DNA of 64,000 bases from Foliamicus sp963666765. Its GTDB lineage: Bacteria; Pseudomonadota; Gammaproteobacteria; Steroidobacterales; Foliamicaceae. The DNA is taken from the NCBI GenBank assembly GCA_963666765.1, contig OY762933.1, forward strand, positions 2,542,001 through 2,606,000, written 5' to 3'. The notes beneath the pieces were generated by a model. That model made no database searches. It was not told the origin of the DNA and was given only the letters and a program-made list of their open reading frames with translations. Below are positions 1 to 7,685 of this stretch, piece by piece. A program made the position numbers and the translations under genes. Positions within the stretch are counted from its first letter, which is position 1, and every line of letters starts with the position of its first letter.

Positions 1-902
1 GTGGGATGCGCAGCGTCCCCCAACAGCGAAATCCGCCCCACGCTCCAGCTTTCCAGCGGCCGCCGGGAAAACAGGCCCCACTTGTAGCAGAGTTCAGGCG
101 GAGTGGCTCCAATGATTGCCCGCACCAGGTCGTGGAATTCCGAAAACTCGTCCAGCACTTCCCGTACCGTCGATCGTTGCGACCAGCTCTCCACCTGCCA
201 GTCGTCCCGTTCCACGAAGGCGACGTAGTTCACCGTTTCGCCGCCACGGATCAGGTAGCGCACGAATAGATGCCCCGGTCCGATATAAGTGCCTGAGGGA
301 GGGTCCACCGCTTCGGCCGGCACCTTGGCGGCGGGCGCCAGACCCCGCCAGGCGACGTAACGGGTGAACTTCGGCAATTCCTGCTCGTGCATCTGCGAGC
401 GAACGGGCGATTTCACGCCGTCGCAGCCGACCAGGGCCCGGCCGGAAGCGCTGTTGCCGTTGGTGAACCAGGCGGTGACGCCCCCGGAATGCTGGGTAAA
501 ACGCTCGAATTCGTGGCCCAGGGCAATGCAATCGGGATCGTTCGCCCGCACGGCGTCGGCAAGCATGTCGTGCAGGTCCGCCCTGTGGATCTGGCAGTAC
601 GGCGCGCCGTACTGCTGAAGCGTCAATTCGCCGCGCTCCCGCCGCACCAGAATGCGGCCCGTCCGATAATGGTGCACTGCCTGGTACGAGGGAGGGTCCG
701 CCAGCTCCTCCAGTTCCCTCTCAAGGCCCAGGCCCATCAGCGCCTTCGAGCCGTTCGGGCTCAGCGTAAGCCCCGCTCCGACCTCGCCCAGTTCCGGCGC
801 CTGCTCATACACTTTTACGGCGACGCCGGCGCGCTGCAGCCCCAGCGCGCAACTCAGGCCGCCGATCCCGGCGCCGATCAACATGACAGGCTGCTCACTC
901 AT
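1..902 (-). CDS. FAD-dependent aromatic-ring monooxygenase (partial, C-terminus off the window)
   Basis: Open to the window edge; about 300 residues are visible, starting at the ATG at 902-900. The N-terminus has a Rossmann FAD motif (GAGIGGLSCALGLQRAG), the middle has the second FAD/NAD-contacting DG motif (LVGCDGVKSP), and the last visible residues are SLLGDAAHP, the GD motif that binds the FAD ribityl chain. This order is that of the salicylate hydroxylase / 3-hydroxybenzoate 6-hydroxylase group of single-component flavoprotein hydroxylases, which add oxygen to aromatic acids with NAD(P)H. The substrate cannot be told. It is divergent from the exported SDR at 1002 with about 100 bp between them. 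Confidence 0.85.
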   Translation of the reverse strand, partial: MSEQPVMLIGAGIGGLSCALGLQRAGVAVKVYEQAPELGEVGAGLTLSPNGSKALMGLGLERELEELADPPSYQAVHHYRTGRILVRRERGELTLQQYGAPYCQIHRADLHDMLADAVRANDPDCIALGHEFERFTQHSGGVTAWFTNGNSASGRALVGCDGVKSPVRSQMHEQELPKFTRYVAWRGLAPAAKVPAEAVDPPSGTYIGPGHLFVRYLIRGGETVNYVAFVERDDWQVESWSQRSTVREVLDEFSEFHDLVRAIIGATPPELCYKWGLFSRRPLESWSVGRISLLGDAAHP

Positions 903-944
903 CCGGCGGAATTGTATGCCCCTATCGATGTTTAGCGATGTTCA

Positions 945-971
945 TGAGCCGCATTGCTCGCCGGATACAAT
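945..971 (+). promoter_or_regulatory. Candidate promoter TGAGC-N16-TACAAT for the exported SDR
   Basis: TGAGC at 945-949 is followed by exactly 16 bases and TACAATGCGT at 966-975, about 30 bases before the ATG at 1002. The paralogous SDR at 26187 has the same arrangement, which is the main reason for calling it. The -35 match to TTGACA is weak. Confidence 0.4.
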
Positions 972-1001
972 GCGTGGCCTGATGTTCTGCGGGAATTACC
1001 T

Positions 1002-1796
1002 ATGCGCAACGCCACAATCGCTGCCGGCCTGCTGGCCTCGTTCGTACTGATGTCCGCCGCGCAGGCGCAAACAGTGCTCATTACCGGTTCCAACAGTGGT
1101 ATCGGACTGGAATTCGCCAGGCAATACGCGGACCGGGGATGGACCGTGATCGCCACCCACCGGCGCGACATGACGCCCGATACCCTGGCGGCGCTTGAAG
1201 AGCAGTACCCCGACGTTCGCGTCGAGAAGCTGGACGTGACCGACCACGCCGGTATCGACGCGCTGGCGGAAAAGCTGGCCGGCATGCCGATCGACGTGCT
1301 CATCAACAACGCCGGCATCACCGGCGATTTCACCAAGCCGAGGCCGCAGACCCTGGGCACGCTGGACTATGACATGGCGGTGCACTTTTTCCGCACCAAC
1401 GCTTTGGGTGCGCTAAAGGTGAGCGAGGCCTTCATGGACAATGTGGAGGCCAGCGACCAGAAGAAGATCGTGGCCGTCAGTTCGCTGGCCGGCTCCTTTG
1501 GCGGTGACTCCGGCGGCAAGGGCGGAATCTACTGGTACCGCACCAGCAAGGCCGCACTGAACATGATGATGGTTGGGGTCGCCGCCGATTCGAAACGCAA
1601 GGGTATTACCGTCGCGCTGCTGTCGCCCGGACAGGTAAAGGTGGAAAAGGTCGCCGAAATGGTGGAGCGGGCGGGAATCAAGGGCTTTATCGAGCCGTCC
1701 GAGAGCATTAGCGGCATGATCGAGGTGATCGAGAACCTTGCGCCGGAGGATTCCGGCACATTCATCCGCTACAACGGCGAGCGCCAGCCCTTTTAG
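1002..1796 (+). CDS. Short-chain dehydrogenase/reductase with N-terminal signal peptide
   Basis: 264 residues. Starting at the ATG at 1002 gives a textbook signal peptide (MRNATIAAGLLASFVLMSAAQA) followed directly by the SDR cofactor motif TGSNSGIG, then INNAG and the catalytic YxxxK (YRTSKAALN). An earlier ATG at 954 would bury the signal sequence, so 1002 is preferred. SDRs use NAD(P)H and are normally cytosolic, so an exported SDR is odd: either cofactor is retained during export or the hydrophobic stretch is only a membrane anchor. A close paralogue with the same layout lies at 26187. Substrate unknown. It converges on the next SDR. Confidence 0.85.
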   Translation: MRNATIAAGLLASFVLMSAAQAQTVLITGSNSGIGLEFARQYADRGWTVIATHRRDMTPDTLAALEEQYPDVRVEKLDVTDHAGIDALAEKLAGMPIDVLINNAGITGDFTKPRPQTLGTLDYDMAVHFFRTNALGALKVSEAFMDNVEASDQKKIVAVSSLAGSFGGDSGGKGGIYWYRTSKAALNMMMVGVAADSKRKGITVALLSPGQVKVEKVAEMVERAGIKGFIEPSESISGMIEVIENLAPEDSGTFIRYNGERQPF

Positions 1797-1888
1797 GCCG
1801 TATTCGCATCTCGATTTCTGATGTTGCCAAAACCCGCGGAAGTGTCCTCGTCGGTGGTGAGCGAGGGCGCTCAGTCCGGCACGGCCCG

Positions 1889-2647
1889 CTAGAGAAAGGT
1901 TACGCCGCCGTCCACCATCAGGGTCTGGCCGGTGGTCATGCGGCTCAGGTCGCTGGCCAGCCACAACACGGCGCCCACCACGTCCGAACTGTCCAGCGGC
2001 CGCCTGATCGCCTGCTGCGAGGTCGTCGCGCCGATTGCCCTGTCGTACTTGTCGCCGAAGAACTCCGCCGATGCCTCGGTCGATACGATATTGGGCGCGA
2101 CTGCGTTCACGCGCACGTTATAGCGTCCCATTTCCCTCGCCAGGCCCCTGGTAAGTCCGATTACCGCGGCCTTGGAAGTGGTGTAGTGGATGACGTTGGC
2201 CATCCCGTATGTCGCGGCCAGCGAGGCGATGTTGACGATGGAGCCGCCATCGCCGGATTTCATGTGCTGCGCCGCCGCGCGGCTGGCCAGCCACACCCCC
2301 TTCACGTTCACCGCCATGGTGGCGTCCCACAGCTCTTCCTCGACTTCGTCAAACCGCGTGAGCTTCAGGTTGCCCCACCAGCCAGCGTTGTTCACCAGCA
2401 CGTCGATCCGGCCGTAGGCGTCGGCGGTGCGAGCGGTCATGGCCTGAAGGTCGGAAAGCGAGGTCACGTCCACACTTGCAGTCAGCACGTCCGCGCCCTG
2501 TTCGCGAGCAAGCGCTTCGCTTTCGTCGCAATCCTTGAGATCGCAAAGCATCAGGCGGGCGCCCAGGCGGGCAAACTCCACCGCGTAGGCCTGTCCAAGC
2601 CCACCGGCCGCTCCGGTAATGACTACCGACCGTTCGTCAAATCGCAT
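1889..2647 (-). CDS. Classical SDR family oxidoreductase
   Basis: 252 residues from the ATG at 2647, preceded by a GAGGG ribosome site. Motifs: TGAAGGLG (cofactor), NNAG, and the catalytic YxxxK within HYTTSKAAVIGL; the C-terminus LMVDGGVTFL is typical of FabG-like enzymes. The open frame runs far upstream (to 3556), but that stretch is antisense to the NUDIX gene and does not look like protein. It is probably cytosolic and reduces or oxidises a ketone/alcohol; the substrate is unknown. It is divergent from the NUDIX gene at 2699, with 51 bp between. Confidence 0.85.
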   Translation of the reverse strand: MRFDERSVVITGAAGGLGQAYAVEFARLGARLMLCDLKDCDESEALAREQGADVLTASVDVTSLSDLQAMTARTADAYGRIDVLVNNAGWWGNLKLTRFDEVEEELWDATMAVNVKGVWLASRAAAQHMKSGDGGSIVNIASLAATYGMANVIHYTTSKAAVIGLTRGLAREMGRYNVRVNAVAPNIVSTEASAEFFGDKYDRAIGATTSQQAIRRPLDSSDVVGAVLWLASDLSRMTTGQTLMVDGGVTFL

Positions 2648-2698
2648 TTCGTTTCCCTCACCCGCCGCAAAGAGGCGTGATGCTAGCATCTTGTCGCC

Positions 2699-3589
2699 AT
2701 GCCCGCTGCGAACCTGTCCTCGCCCCCCCGCGTTCCCCTGCCTTCCACCACGCTCATGCTGCTTCGCCGGAGCCGCGGCGGGCTGGAGGTGCTGATGCTC
2801 AGGCGTATACAGGGGGCCGCTTTCGGCGGCGCGTGGGTTTTCCCCGGGGGCGTGCTCGATGAGCAGGACCGCGATTCCCGGCTCTACCGCCGCTGCCTGG
2901 GACTCAGGGACAATCGCGCCAGCCGATTGCTCGCGCTTCCCGTGGACGGCCTGGCCTACTGGGTGGCTGCCATCCGCGAGACTTTCGAGGAGTCCGGCCT
3001 GTTGATCGCGGTGAACGGCTGCGGGCAGGCGCGCCGCGCAACGCTCGCGGAACGCAAGGCTCTGATTGAGGGCAGGGTCGGTTTCGGCGAATTGTGCCGG
3101 CGGGGGAACTGGAAACTCCCGGTCAGGCGCCTGCACTATGTGTCTCACTGGATTACGCCCAGTGCCGCGCCGCGGCGCTTTTCCACGCGTTTTTTCGTGG
3201 CGGAGTCGCCGGCCGGACTGAAAGCGAAGGCAGACGGCAGGGAGGTCTTGCGTGCGAGGTGGTTCAAGCCGGACAGGGCGCTGAAGCAGGACATTCCTCT
3301 TGCTCATCCGACCCGGCATTTCTTGCGAATACTGCGCGACATGGGGAGTATCGAACATACGATGAACTGGGCCTCGGCCGCGGGCTGCGGTTCCGTCCCG
3401 GTTACCCGCCCGGAAGTGCGCCGCATAAACGGAAAGCTGATGTCCTGCCTTCCCACGGGCGAAGTGCTCGGACCGTTCAACATGGGGCATTACCCTCCTG
3501 CGCCAGGGAATTCGCAATCCGGTGCTGGAGTGGACTTTTCCGCACCCGCCTTGCAAGTTCCTGCCCCGGGCCGCGCCGGCTGCGCGTAA
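2699..3589 (+). CDS. NUDIX hydrolase, NUDT19-like
   Basis: 296 residues. After a short N-terminus comes an early beta-strand region (STTLMLLRRSRGGLEVLML), the GG of a NUDIX box (VFPGGVLDE), a long insertion, and then the catalytic helix (IRETFEESGLLI), which supplies the REx2EExGU metal ligands. The long insertion inside the box is typical of the NUDT19-like branch, which cleaves CoA or nucleotide diphosphates. It is followed after 14 bp by an MBL-fold hydrolase, then GNAT and DUF2878 genes, apparently one operon. The precise substrate is not inferable. Confidence 0.85.
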   Translation: MPAANLSSPPRVPLPSTTLMLLRRSRGGLEVLMLRRIQGAAFGGAWVFPGGVLDEQDRDSRLYRRCLGLRDNRASRLLALPVDGLAYWVAAIRETFEESGLLIAVNGCGQARRATLAERKALIEGRVGFGELCRRGNWKLPVRRLHYVSHWITPSAAPRRFSTRFFVAESPAGLKAKADGREVLRARWFKPDRALKQDIPLAHPTRHFLRILRDMGSIEHTMNWASAAGCGSVPVTRPEVRRINGKLMSCLPTGEVLGPFNMGHYPPAPGNSQSGAGVDFSAPALQVPAPGRAGCA

Positions 3590-3603
3590 GAGGACGCATG
3601 CGA

Positions 3604-4455
3604 ATGCCGGCTGACGCCATCAGGCCCGGAGAACTGGTGCGCCTTGCGCCGTCGATCCGACGCCTGACCGCCTTCAATGCCGGGACAATGACGGGGCCGG
3701 GCACCAACACCTGGATCCTGGGCGAAGACGAGATTGCGGTCCTGGACCCGGGACCCCCCTCGCCCGAACACATCGAAAACATCCGCAACAAGGCCCCCGG
3801 AGAGGTGCGCTGGATACTGGTCACCCACACCCACCCTGACCACTCGCCGGGCGCCGCGATTCTGGCGGAGCGAACCGGCGCTTCACTGATCGGGCCGCCG
3901 CCGCCGCCGGGAGAGCGCCAGGACCAGTCGTTCAGCCCGGCGGTGCAGCCGAAGGACGGTCAGGAGTTCGACCTGGGCGGGTTTTCCCTGACGGCCGTAC
4001 ATACGCCCGGCCATGCATCCAACCACGTCTGCTGGTGGCACCCGCCGCAGGAAGTGCTGTTCACCGGCGATCACATCATGCAGGGCTCGACCGTTGTCAT
4101 TGCGCCGCCCGACGGCGACATGAGCGCCTATATGGCCTCGCTTGGCCGCCTGCTCGACCTGCCTGTGCGCGCCATGGCCCCGGGGCATGGCCATTGGATC
4201 GATCGCCCGCGGGAGGAAATCAGGGGACTGATTGCGCATCGCGAGCGACGGGAGAGCAAGGTGGTCTCCGCCATGGACGCGCTGGGTCCGGCCACGCTTG
4301 AGGCTATTCTTCCCAGGGTGTATGACGATGTGCCCGGCCGCCTGCATCCGGTGGCGGCTCTCTCCCTTGAGGCCCACCTTCTGAAGCTCGAACGGGACGG
4401 CCGGGCCATGCGCGAGTCGGGCTTCTGGCGGCTGGCGGCGGGCGCGGCGCCATGA
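3604..4455 (+). CDS. Metallo-beta-lactamase-fold hydrolase, LACTB2-like
   Basis: About 283 residues. The dinuclear zinc motif HTHPDHSPG, then HTPGHASNH, FTGDHIMQG and PGHGHW are all present, in the order of the LACTB2/glyoxalase-II-like MBL family, with a C-terminal winged-helix-like tail (RLHPVAALSLEAHLLKLE). The ribosome site AAGAGGA (3588-3594) lies 9 bases from the ATG at 3604 but only 3 from the ATG at 3598, so 3604 is preferred. Members hydrolyse RNA or thioester-type substrates; which one is unclear. Its stop overlaps the next ATG (ATGA). Confidence 0.85.
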   Translation: MPADAIRPGELVRLAPSIRRLTAFNAGTMTGPGTNTWILGEDEIAVLDPGPPSPEHIENIRNKAPGEVRWILVTHTHPDHSPGAAILAERTGASLIGPPPPPGERQDQSFSPAVQPKDGQEFDLGGFSLTAVHTPGHASNHVCWWHPPQEVLFTGDHIMQGSTVVIAPPDGDMSAYMASLGRLLDLPVRAMAPGHGHWIDRPREEIRGLIAHRERRESKVVSAMDALGPATLEAILPRVYDDVPGRLHPVAALSLEAHLLKLERDGRAMRESGFWRLAAGAAP

Positions 4456-4904
4456 GCGAGCCGATCATCCGTCCGTCCCGGCCTGAGGACACCCCGACAA
4501 TCGTCCGGTTCAATATTGCGCTGGCCGAAGAATCGGAGGGCCTGCACCTTGATCCCGCCACGGTCGAGGCCGGCGTGCGGCGAATGTTCTCCGACCCGGC
4601 CCTGGGCCGGTATTTCGTGGCCGTTTCCGCCGACGGAGAACGTCTGGGGCAATTGATGATCACCACTGAGTGGAGCGATTGGCGCAACTGCATGATCTGG
4701 TGGTTGCAGAGCGTATACACGGCGCCGGAACACCGGGGCCGCGGCGTGTTCCGATTGCTGTGCGAACACGTGCTTGACGACGCCCGCGAGGCGGGATGCC
4801 GGGTGCGTCTCTACGTCGAGCGCGGCAACAGCCGGGCGATCGCGGCCTATCGGGCCCTGGGGTTCGATCACTGCGGGTACGACGTGATGGAGCACGCGGA
4901 ATGA
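4452..4904 (+). CDS. GNAT family N-acetyltransferase
   Basis: 150 residues. The acetyl-CoA-binding motif A is visible (VYTAPEHRGRGVFRLL, matching the R/Q-x-x-G-x-G/A signature), with a C-terminal YRALGFDHCGYDVM typical of single-domain GNATs. Start and stop codons overlap the neighbours by 4 bases on both sides (ATGA), so it is translationally coupled in the NUDIX/MBL operon. Acetyl acceptor unknown. Confidence 0.85.
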   Translation: MSEPIIRPSRPEDTPTIVRFNIALAEESEGLHLDPATVEAGVRRMFSDPALGRYFVAVSADGERLGQLMITTEWSDWRNCMIWWLQSVYTAPEHRGRGVFRLLCEHVLDDAREAGCRVRLYVERGNSRAIAAYRALGFDHCGYDVMEHAE

Positions 4905-5476
4905 TCACGCGCCCTCAATGGCGCCGCCTGGTGACTGTCGTCAGGGGCGTCGCGGGGTTCAAGGTGGTTTGGCTGAGCACCGTGCTGGGCGCCGCCTCCG
5001 GCAGGGTGTGGCTGGGCCCCGCGGCGCTGCTGGCCTTTGCCGGAATGCAGCTGATCTTCTCGAACAACCGCAAAAGGGAACTGCTGGTCCTTGCGAGCGG
5101 CCTTGCAATGGGCCTGGTCATGGAGACCGTCGTGGTGCGGGCGGGCTGGGTCGGCTATGCGCCTGGCTGGCCGTATCCGATGATTGCCCCTGCCTGGATT
5201 CTTGCCTTGTGGGGCGCGTTTTCGCTGATGAGCATCGACGGGCTGGCCTGGCTGCGGGGCAGAAGATTGCTGGCTGCCGTCCTCGGCGCATCCGGGGCGC
5301 CGCTTGCGTATTACACGGGAATCGCCCTCGGGGCCGGTTCGGGGGCCGAGGTCGCTTTCTACGTGACCGTGGGGTTGTTCTATGCAGCGGCGACGCCGCT
5401 GCTGGTGGAATTGGGAAGTGCTCTGGAAGGCGGCGAGGCCGCCCCCGGCGGGAGGAAGTTGCCGGGGGCGACCTGA
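4901..5476 (+). CDS. DUF2878 family inner-membrane protein
   Basis: 191 residues from the ATG at 4901, which overlaps the GNAT stop. At least five hydrophobic helices are seen (for example VVWLSTVLGAASGRVWLGP and WILALWGAFSLMSI). The overall pattern resembles DUF2878 membrane proteins, whose function is unknown. It is the last gene of the NUDIX-MBL-GNAT operon and is followed by a strong inverted repeat that should end transcription. Confidence 0.65.
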   Translation: MITRPQWRRLVTVVRGVAGFKVVWLSTVLGAASGRVWLGPAALLAFAGMQLIFSNNRKRELLVLASGLAMGLVMETVVVRAGWVGYAPGWPYPMIAPAWILALWGAFSLMSIDGLAWLRGRRLLAAVLGASGAPLAYYTGIALGAGSGAEVAFYVTVGLFYAAATPLLVELGSALEGGEAAPGGRKLPGAT

Positions 5477-5531
5477 CCTTGTTCCCGGGATTGGGGGGAG
5501 GTCTCTTGGGAGGGGAGATCCGGGAACAAGG
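5477..5531. terminator. Bidirectional terminator-like 12-bp inverted repeat
   Basis: CCTTGTTCCCGG at 5477-5488 pairs perfectly with CCGGGAACAAGG at 5520-5531 around a 31-base purine-rich loop. It sits between two gene ends facing each other (DUF2878 ending at 5476 and the small peptide gene ending at 5554), which suits a shared terminator. Confidence 0.6.
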
Positions 5532-5553
5532 CGCCGCTGCTTTTCAGGCCGGT

Positions 5554-5670
5554 CTAGCCGCCCAGGATGGACGAGAAGGCGGCAAGCGGGCTTACAAAGG
5601 CGACCGCGAACAATACGGCCTCACCGATGACGCCCAGACTTCCGGCGCCATTTCTTGAAATCAGTGTCAT
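5554..5670 (-). CDS. 38-residue hydrophobic peptide divergent from the CpxRA-like genes
   Basis: A short gene starting at the ATG at 5670, with a strong, well-spaced ribosome site (AAAGGAG upstream) and the terminator-like repeat 5477-5531 after it. The peptide has a polar N-terminus (MTLISRNGAG), one hydrophobic segment of about 22 residues and ends in Gly-Gly. It is probably a single-pass inner-membrane micropeptide. No family was recognised. The three GTAAC repeats at 5747-5771 lie upstream and suggest control by the adjacent response regulator. A toxin, holin-like peptide or envelope-stress accessory peptide are possible; none is shown by the sequence. Confidence 0.6.
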   Translation of the reverse strand: MTLISRNGAGSLGVIGEAVLFAVAFVSPLAAFSSILGG

Positions 5671-5746
5671 ATCTCTTTCTCCTTTGCATCTCTTCTTGAT
5701 GCACTGCACAAGATACGGGCGAAGGAGGTTTTTTCTTCTCACCACG

Positions 5747-5771
5747 GTAACGATTCGTAACATTTTGTAAC
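5747..5771 (+). promoter_or_regulatory. Triple GTAAC direct repeat, likely response-regulator operator
   Basis: GTAAC occurs at 5747, 5757 and 5767, i.e. GTAAC-N5-GTAAC-N5-GTAAC with exactly one helical turn between copies. OmpR-family regulators bind such same-face direct repeats, and the E. coli CpxR box is GTAAA-N5-GTAAA. The site lies between the micropeptide gene and the CpxR-like gene, so it probably serves autoregulation and/or activation of the micropeptide. On the micropeptide side a TATCTT-like -10 follows without a good -35, as expected for an activated promoter. Confidence 0.65.
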
Positions 5772-5824
5772 GCGGTTTCTTTTTCCCTCCAAAACGGCGA
5801 AAGCGCCCATAAAATCACTGAGGC

Positions 5825-6520
5825 ATGACCGCCCGGATATTCCTGATCGACGATGACGCCAAGCTGGCAATGTTGCTGCGGGCGTATTTCAGCCGCTTCG
5901 ATCTTGAGCTGGAATCAGCTCTTGAAGGCGACAGCGGGCTGAAGAAGATGCCGGCCTTCGATCCGGACCTGGTGATACTGGACGTGATGCTTCCCGGGCG
6001 GGACGGCTTCGAGCTGTGCCGGGAAATTCGCAAGACCAGCAGCGTGCCCATCATCATGCTGACCGCGCGCGGGGATGTGACCGACCGCGTGGTGGGTCTG
6101 GAGGTCGGCGCGGACGACTACGTGCCCAAGCCGTTCGAGCCGCGCGAACTGGTGGCGCGGATCCAGACCATCCTGCGGCGCGTCCAGCGCTCATCCACCC
6201 ATTCGGGGGTGGCGGAGCACGGTCCGCTGCGGCTTGATTTCGATCGGCGCGAAGCGCAGCTGAACGGCGACCTGATCGATCTTACGGCGATGGAATTCAA
6301 CCTGCTGCAACTGCTTTCGGCGGAACCGGGGCGTGTCTTTACGCGCGATGAAATTCTCTCGGAATTGCGCGGCATCGAACCGAACTTCTTTTCACGCTCG
6401 GTCGATATCAATATCAGCCGGCTGCGCCAGAAGCTCGACGACGACCCGTCCAGCCCCCGCTTCATTCGAACGATTCGCGGCGCCGGCTATGTATTCCTCA
6501 AGGGTCAGGGAGAAACATGA
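5825..6520 (+). CDS. OmpR-family response regulator, CpxR-like
   Basis: 231 residues. Receiver domain 1-115 with acidic pocket D10/D11, phospho-acceptor D53 (VILDVMLPGRDG), T80 and K102 (YVPKPF), followed by a winged-helix DNA-binding domain of about 95 residues (LTAMEFNLLQLL ... FIRTIRGAGYVFL). The gene overlaps the histidine kinase by 4 bases (ATGA). Layout and sequence resemble CpxR: receiver motif LTARG, GADDY.PKPF, and a GTAAC repeat upstream. It is expected to be phosphorylated by the kinase and to bind the operator at 5747-5771. The exact CpxR orthology is inference. Confidence 0.9.
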   Translation: MTARIFLIDDDAKLAMLLRAYFSRFDLELESALEGDSGLKKMPAFDPDLVILDVMLPGRDGFELCREIRKTSSVPIIMLTARGDVTDRVVGLEVGADDYVPKPFEPRELVARIQTILRRVQRSSTHSGVAEHGPLRLDFDRREAQLNGDLIDLTAMEFNLLQLLSAEPGRVFTRDEILSELRGIEPNFFSRSVDINISRLRQKLDDDPSSPRFIRTIRGAGYVFLKGQGET

Positions 6521-7560
6521 AAAACCGATTCGTCCGTGCGCTCAAATGGCTCGCGCGCAAGCCCGTAGAAGCCTGGCGTTCGCTTCCCGTGCGCCTGATA
6601 CTGATCTTCGTTGCGAGCCTGTTCGTCATGATGGCGGGCGTTTCCATTCTGGCGGTGCTGTTCCCGCCCCAGGAAAACATGACCGTGCTGCGCGTTTATG
6701 TCTATACGATGATCGCCGTTGTTGTCGGCGGCTGTTATTTTGCGGTGCGGCGGCTGTTTTACCCCCTGCAGGACATACGGCTGGGCGCCCGGCGGATCCG
6801 CGAAGGGCAACTCGACTACCGGATTCCCATTCGGCGCCAGGACGAGCTCGGACGGCTTTCGGATCGTATCAACCGCATGGCGGACGAAGTCCAGCGGATG
6901 CTGGACGGCCAGCGACAGTTGCTGCTGTCTTTGAGCCACGAGTTGCGCACGCCGCTCACCCGCGCCCGTCTGGCGCTGGAGTTCATTCACGACAAGGACG
7001 TACGTTCGCACCTGGAGTACGACCTGGCCAGCATGGAACGCATGATCACGGAGTTGCTGGAAGGTGAACGACTGAACACGCGCGGCAGGCAGATGTCCCG
7101 CTCGCGGGTCAACCTGAACAAGCTGATGGCTGAAGTCATGCGCGGCGATTTTCCCAACGACCGCCACCGCGTTTCGCTGAGCGTGCCGCCGGCTGCCGTG
7201 CATCTCAGCGTAAACGCCGCCCGGCTGCGAATGCTGGTGCGCAACCTGGTGGAGAATGCACTGCGCTACAACCCCGAGGAAGGCAAGCCGGTTGACGTCA
7301 GCCTGCGTATGGAAGATAACGCGGCGGTTATCCGCGTGCAGGATCACGGGCCCGGCATCGAGCCGAAGCACCTGGAGCAGGTCACAAGCGCCTTCTACCG
7401 CGCGGATCCGTCCCGCGGCGCAGGCACCGGACGTCATGGCCTTGGCCTGTACCTTTGCCGCTTGATCGCCGAGGCGCACGGCGGAAAGGTGGATGTGGCC
7501 AGCCCTCCGGGAAGCGGCGCCTGCATTACCGCCCGCATTCCCGGCGAGCCGCCGGACTGA
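6517..7560 (+). CDS. Sensor histidine kinase, CpxA-like, with almost no periplasmic domain
   Basis: 347 residues. Two transmembrane helices (about 26-49 and 57-80) are separated by only about seven residues, then come a HAMP domain (about 81-132), the H-box with phospho-accepting H141 (LSHELRTPLTRARL), the N-box (NLVENALRYNP), G1 (DHGPGI) and G2 (GRHGLGLYL). CpxA normally has a periplasmic sensor of over 100 residues; here it is missing, so the signal must be sensed within the membrane or through a partner, possibly the divergent micropeptide. Translationally coupled to the response regulator. Confidence 0.9.
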   Translation: MKNRFVRALKWLARKPVEAWRSLPVRLILIFVASLFVMMAGVSILAVLFPPQENMTVLRVYVYTMIAVVVGGCYFAVRRLFYPLQDIRLGARRIREGQLDYRIPIRRQDELGRLSDRINRMADEVQRMLDGQRQLLLSLSHELRTPLTRARLALEFIHDKDVRSHLEYDLASMERMITELLEGERLNTRGRQMSRSRVNLNKLMAEVMRGDFPNDRHRVSLSVPPAAVHLSVNAARLRMLVRNLVENALRYNPEEGKPVDVSLRMEDNAAVIRVQDHGPGIEPKHLEQVTSAFYRADPSRGAGTGRHGLGLYLCRLIAEAHGGKVDVASPPGSGACITARIPGEPPD

Positions 7561-7584
7561 AGCGTGGAGAGCATCCCGCCCTCC

Positions 7585-7601
7585 GAGGACGAGATGTCCT
7601 C
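7585..7601. repeat. Small intergenic hairpin GAGGAC-N5-GTCCTC
   Basis: A 6-bp perfect stem 25 bases after the kinase stop, next to CCCGCCCTCC. It resembles the REP-like palindromes elsewhere in the window and may end the two-component operon. Confidence 0.4.
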
Positions 7602-7685
7602 GCTCCCAACAGCCCTCCACACTGGATACCTACTTGTGCATAATTGACCGATTATCGGCCGCACGGCCGATGGGGAGGAAATCAA

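Noticed and set aside
2648..3556. Upstream extension of the SDR at 1889-2647
   Set aside because: It is antisense to the NUDIX and MBL region; the ATG at 2647 directly precedes the cofactor motif.
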